This document shows positions 62,960-64,000 of a stretch of 64,000 nucleotides of DNA, in pieces. The first letter of the stretch is position 1. Each line of letters begins with the position of its first letter. A model generated the notes under the pieces. That model saw only the letters and a list, made by a program, of their open reading frames with translations, did not search any database and was not told the DNA's origin. The stretch spans positions 62,001 to 126,000 of the forward strand of contig NZ_SDPQ02000003.1 in assembly GCF_004134905.2 (NCBI RefSeq), given 5' to 3'. The position numbers were made by a program, and so were the translations under genes. The stretch is from Aeromicrobium ginsengisoli. GTDB lineage: Bacteria > Actinomycetota > Actinomycetes > Propionibacteriales > Nocardioidaceae.

Positions 62960-62993
62960 GGCACCACCTCACTGGAGGAGAGGAGGTGGTGCC
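62960..62993 (-). terminator. Hairpin terminator after the right-edge gene
   Basis: GGCACCACCTC (62960-62970) and GAGGTGGTGCC (62983-62993) form a perfect 11-base stem nine bases beyond the stop of the right-edge gene on the minus strand. No U-run. Confidence 0.7.
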
Positions 62994-63002
62994 GCCCGGG
63001 TC

Positions 63003-64000
63003 TTAGCGGACGCGGATCCTGACCGTGTCCGAGCTGGAGAGCACACCCGCAGATCCCCGATAGGAGAACGTGAAGGTGTGCAGGCCTCGCTTGACGACGC
63101 GATAGCTCGACGAGACCTTGCCGCCACGCACCGTCAGTGTCTTGATGTGCCGGCCGCGATACGAGATGTCGACCTTGCCGTCCGGCGTGACGCCGCTGGC
63201 GGTGATCGTCGCGCGCAGCTTGACGGTCGTGCCGCTGCGCACCGAGGTGTCGTTGAGCGAGGCGTTCGTACGGCTGACCGCCTTGACGACCTTGGCGGTC
63301 GGCTGCGACACCGCCGTGCCGGGCGTGACGCCGGCCTTCGTGACGGTGACCTGTACCGCGATGCGGTGCCCGGCGTCCTTGCCGGTCAACCGGTACGTAC
63401 GTCCCGTCGCGCCGGTGATCGGCGTGCCGTCACGCAGCCAGCGCCGGGTGAACGTCAGTCCGGCCTGGTCCCACTCGCCGTCGAACGCCGTCAGGAGCGA
63501 ACCGACCCGCGGGATGCCGAGCACGACCGGCGCGGTCGTTGCGACCGGAGCCGGGCCGGGACCGGGGTCAACCGCCTTGGCGATCTCGAGCGATCCCGTC
63601 GCACCCTGGTTGCCGGCGTTGTCGGTGGCCCGGTACGTCAGCGTGTGCGCCGCCCCGTCGACCACGACCGGTGCCGTGTAGGCCAGCCAGTCGCCGCCGT
63701 CGAGCTGGTACTGCACCGACGCGACGCCCGAGTCCTCGTCCGTCGCGGTCAGCGTCACGGTGCGGTCGTCGAGCTTCGCCGACGTCGCCGGATCCGTGAG
63801 GTCGACCTTGACGGCGAGCGAGGAGACGCCGCTCCACATCAGGTTGTCGCCCTGGGCGCGGTAGTCGATGCCGTACGTACCGGCGTCGAGCGCGACCGGT
63901 GCGTCGTACGTCGTCCACTCACCTTCAGCGATGCGGTACTGGAGCTTCTTGACCCCGCTGCCGCCCGTGAGGGTCAGCGCGGCACCCGTGCCGTACCAGC
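63003..64000 (-). CDS. C-terminal part of a large secreted protein with Ig-like modules, 5' end outside window
   Basis: The frame stays open to the right edge; an internal ATG at 63839 is not the start. What is visible is a run of beta-sandwich modules of the type that follow glycoside hydrolases. Chitobiase-like repeats (YRAQG ... ATDNAGN) are followed by a proline-rich linker, a module with the RRWLRDGTPI block and a final Ig-like module ending FSYRGSAGV ... VRIRVR. The last module resembles the ends of the GH43 and GH51 proteins. It is likely another secreted polysaccharide enzyme; its catalytic part is outside the window. Confidence 0.82.
   Translation of the reverse strand, partial: WYGTGAALTLTGGSGVKKLQYRIAEGEWTTYDAPVALDAGTYGIDYRAQGDNLMWSGVSSLAVKVDLTDPATSAKLDDRTVTLTATDEDSGVASVQYQLDGGDWLAYTAPVVVDGAAHTLTYRATDNAGNQGATGSLEIAKAVDPGPGPAPVATTAPVVLGIPRVGSLLTAFDGEWDQAGLTFTRRWLRDGTPITGATGRTYRLTGKDAGHRIAVQVTVTKAGVTPGTAVSQPTAKVVKAVSRTNASLNDTSVRSGTTVKLRATITASGVTPDGKVDISYRGRHIKTLTVRGGKVSSSYRVVKRGLHTFTFSYRGSAGVLSSSDTVRIRVR

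Noticed and set aside
1-64000. CRISPR array, insertion sequence, prophage, toxin-antitoxin or restriction system
   Set aside because: No regularly spaced repeats, transposase, integrase, phage structural or methyltransferase motifs were found; the only nuclease-like genes are the FN3 nuclease and the DUF222/HNH protein.

Overview
The window is high-GC actinobacterial DNA. Mycothiol synthase (mshD), an orphan GlnR regulator, a PstSCAB operon, an ECF41-type sigma factor, a DUF222/HNH protein and frequent GTG starts all point to Actinobacteria. A member of the Nocardioidaceae (Nocardioides or Aeromicrobium type) is my best guess, as inference only. I saw no rRNA, insertion sequence, CRISPR array or replication origin. 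There is one tRNA, and no gene-free stretch exceeds 300 bases.

Region 1 (1-16.1 kb) is envelope and polysaccharide work. It holds an FN3-nuclease cut by the left edge, GDP-mannose supply (manC, manA), a DEAD-box helicase, an initiating sugar transferase with a small membrane partner, a tyrosine autokinase of the Wzc/CpsD type, an SGNH lipoprotein, a low-molecular-weight tyrosine phosphatase, an LCP glycan ligase, a DUF4012 membrane protein and an LPXTG surface protein. YgfZ, a nitrobindin-like protein and D-aminoacyl-tRNA deacylase sit among them.

Region 2 (16.3-29.6 kb) is a conserved actinobacterial block: DUF1416, rhodanese, DUF4395 and thioredoxin, then further right a membrane protein, a MoaD-like protein, glnR and mshD. 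A tiny cysteine-rich leader peptide precedes the sulfur genes. A complete lasso-peptide cluster (18.7-25.4 kb) is inserted in this block. It has a PqqD-like recognition protein (B1), a cyclase (C), a 43-residue precursor (A), an HPr-kinase-like enzyme, an ABC exporter (D) and a transglutaminase-like leader protease (B2), with a nucleotidyltransferase divergent from them.

Region 3 (29.6-41 kb) is phosphate handling: an esterase, polyphosphate kinase, a secreted protein, MutT1, pstSCAB, and a Pit transporter with its DUF47 partner. Direct repeats that look like PhoP boxes precede ppk and pstS.

Region 4 (41-50.8 kb) has an ECF41 sigma factor with its oxidoreductase and a matching promoter, then tRNA-Lys, then an arsenic-resistance island. 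The island has a flavoprotein, ArsR, ArsC, an aquaporin and an ArsR-phosphatase fusion. It is interrupted by a DUF222/HNH gene that carries a perfect SOS box. AraC- and PucR-type regulators follow.

Region 5 (50.8-64 kb) has a DUF3556 membrane protein overlapping an FAD oxidoreductase gene, then three large secreted proteins on the minus strand. Two are a GH43 and a GH51 enzyme, probably for arabinan or arabinoxylan breakdown. The third is cut by the right edge. All three end in related Ig-like modules.
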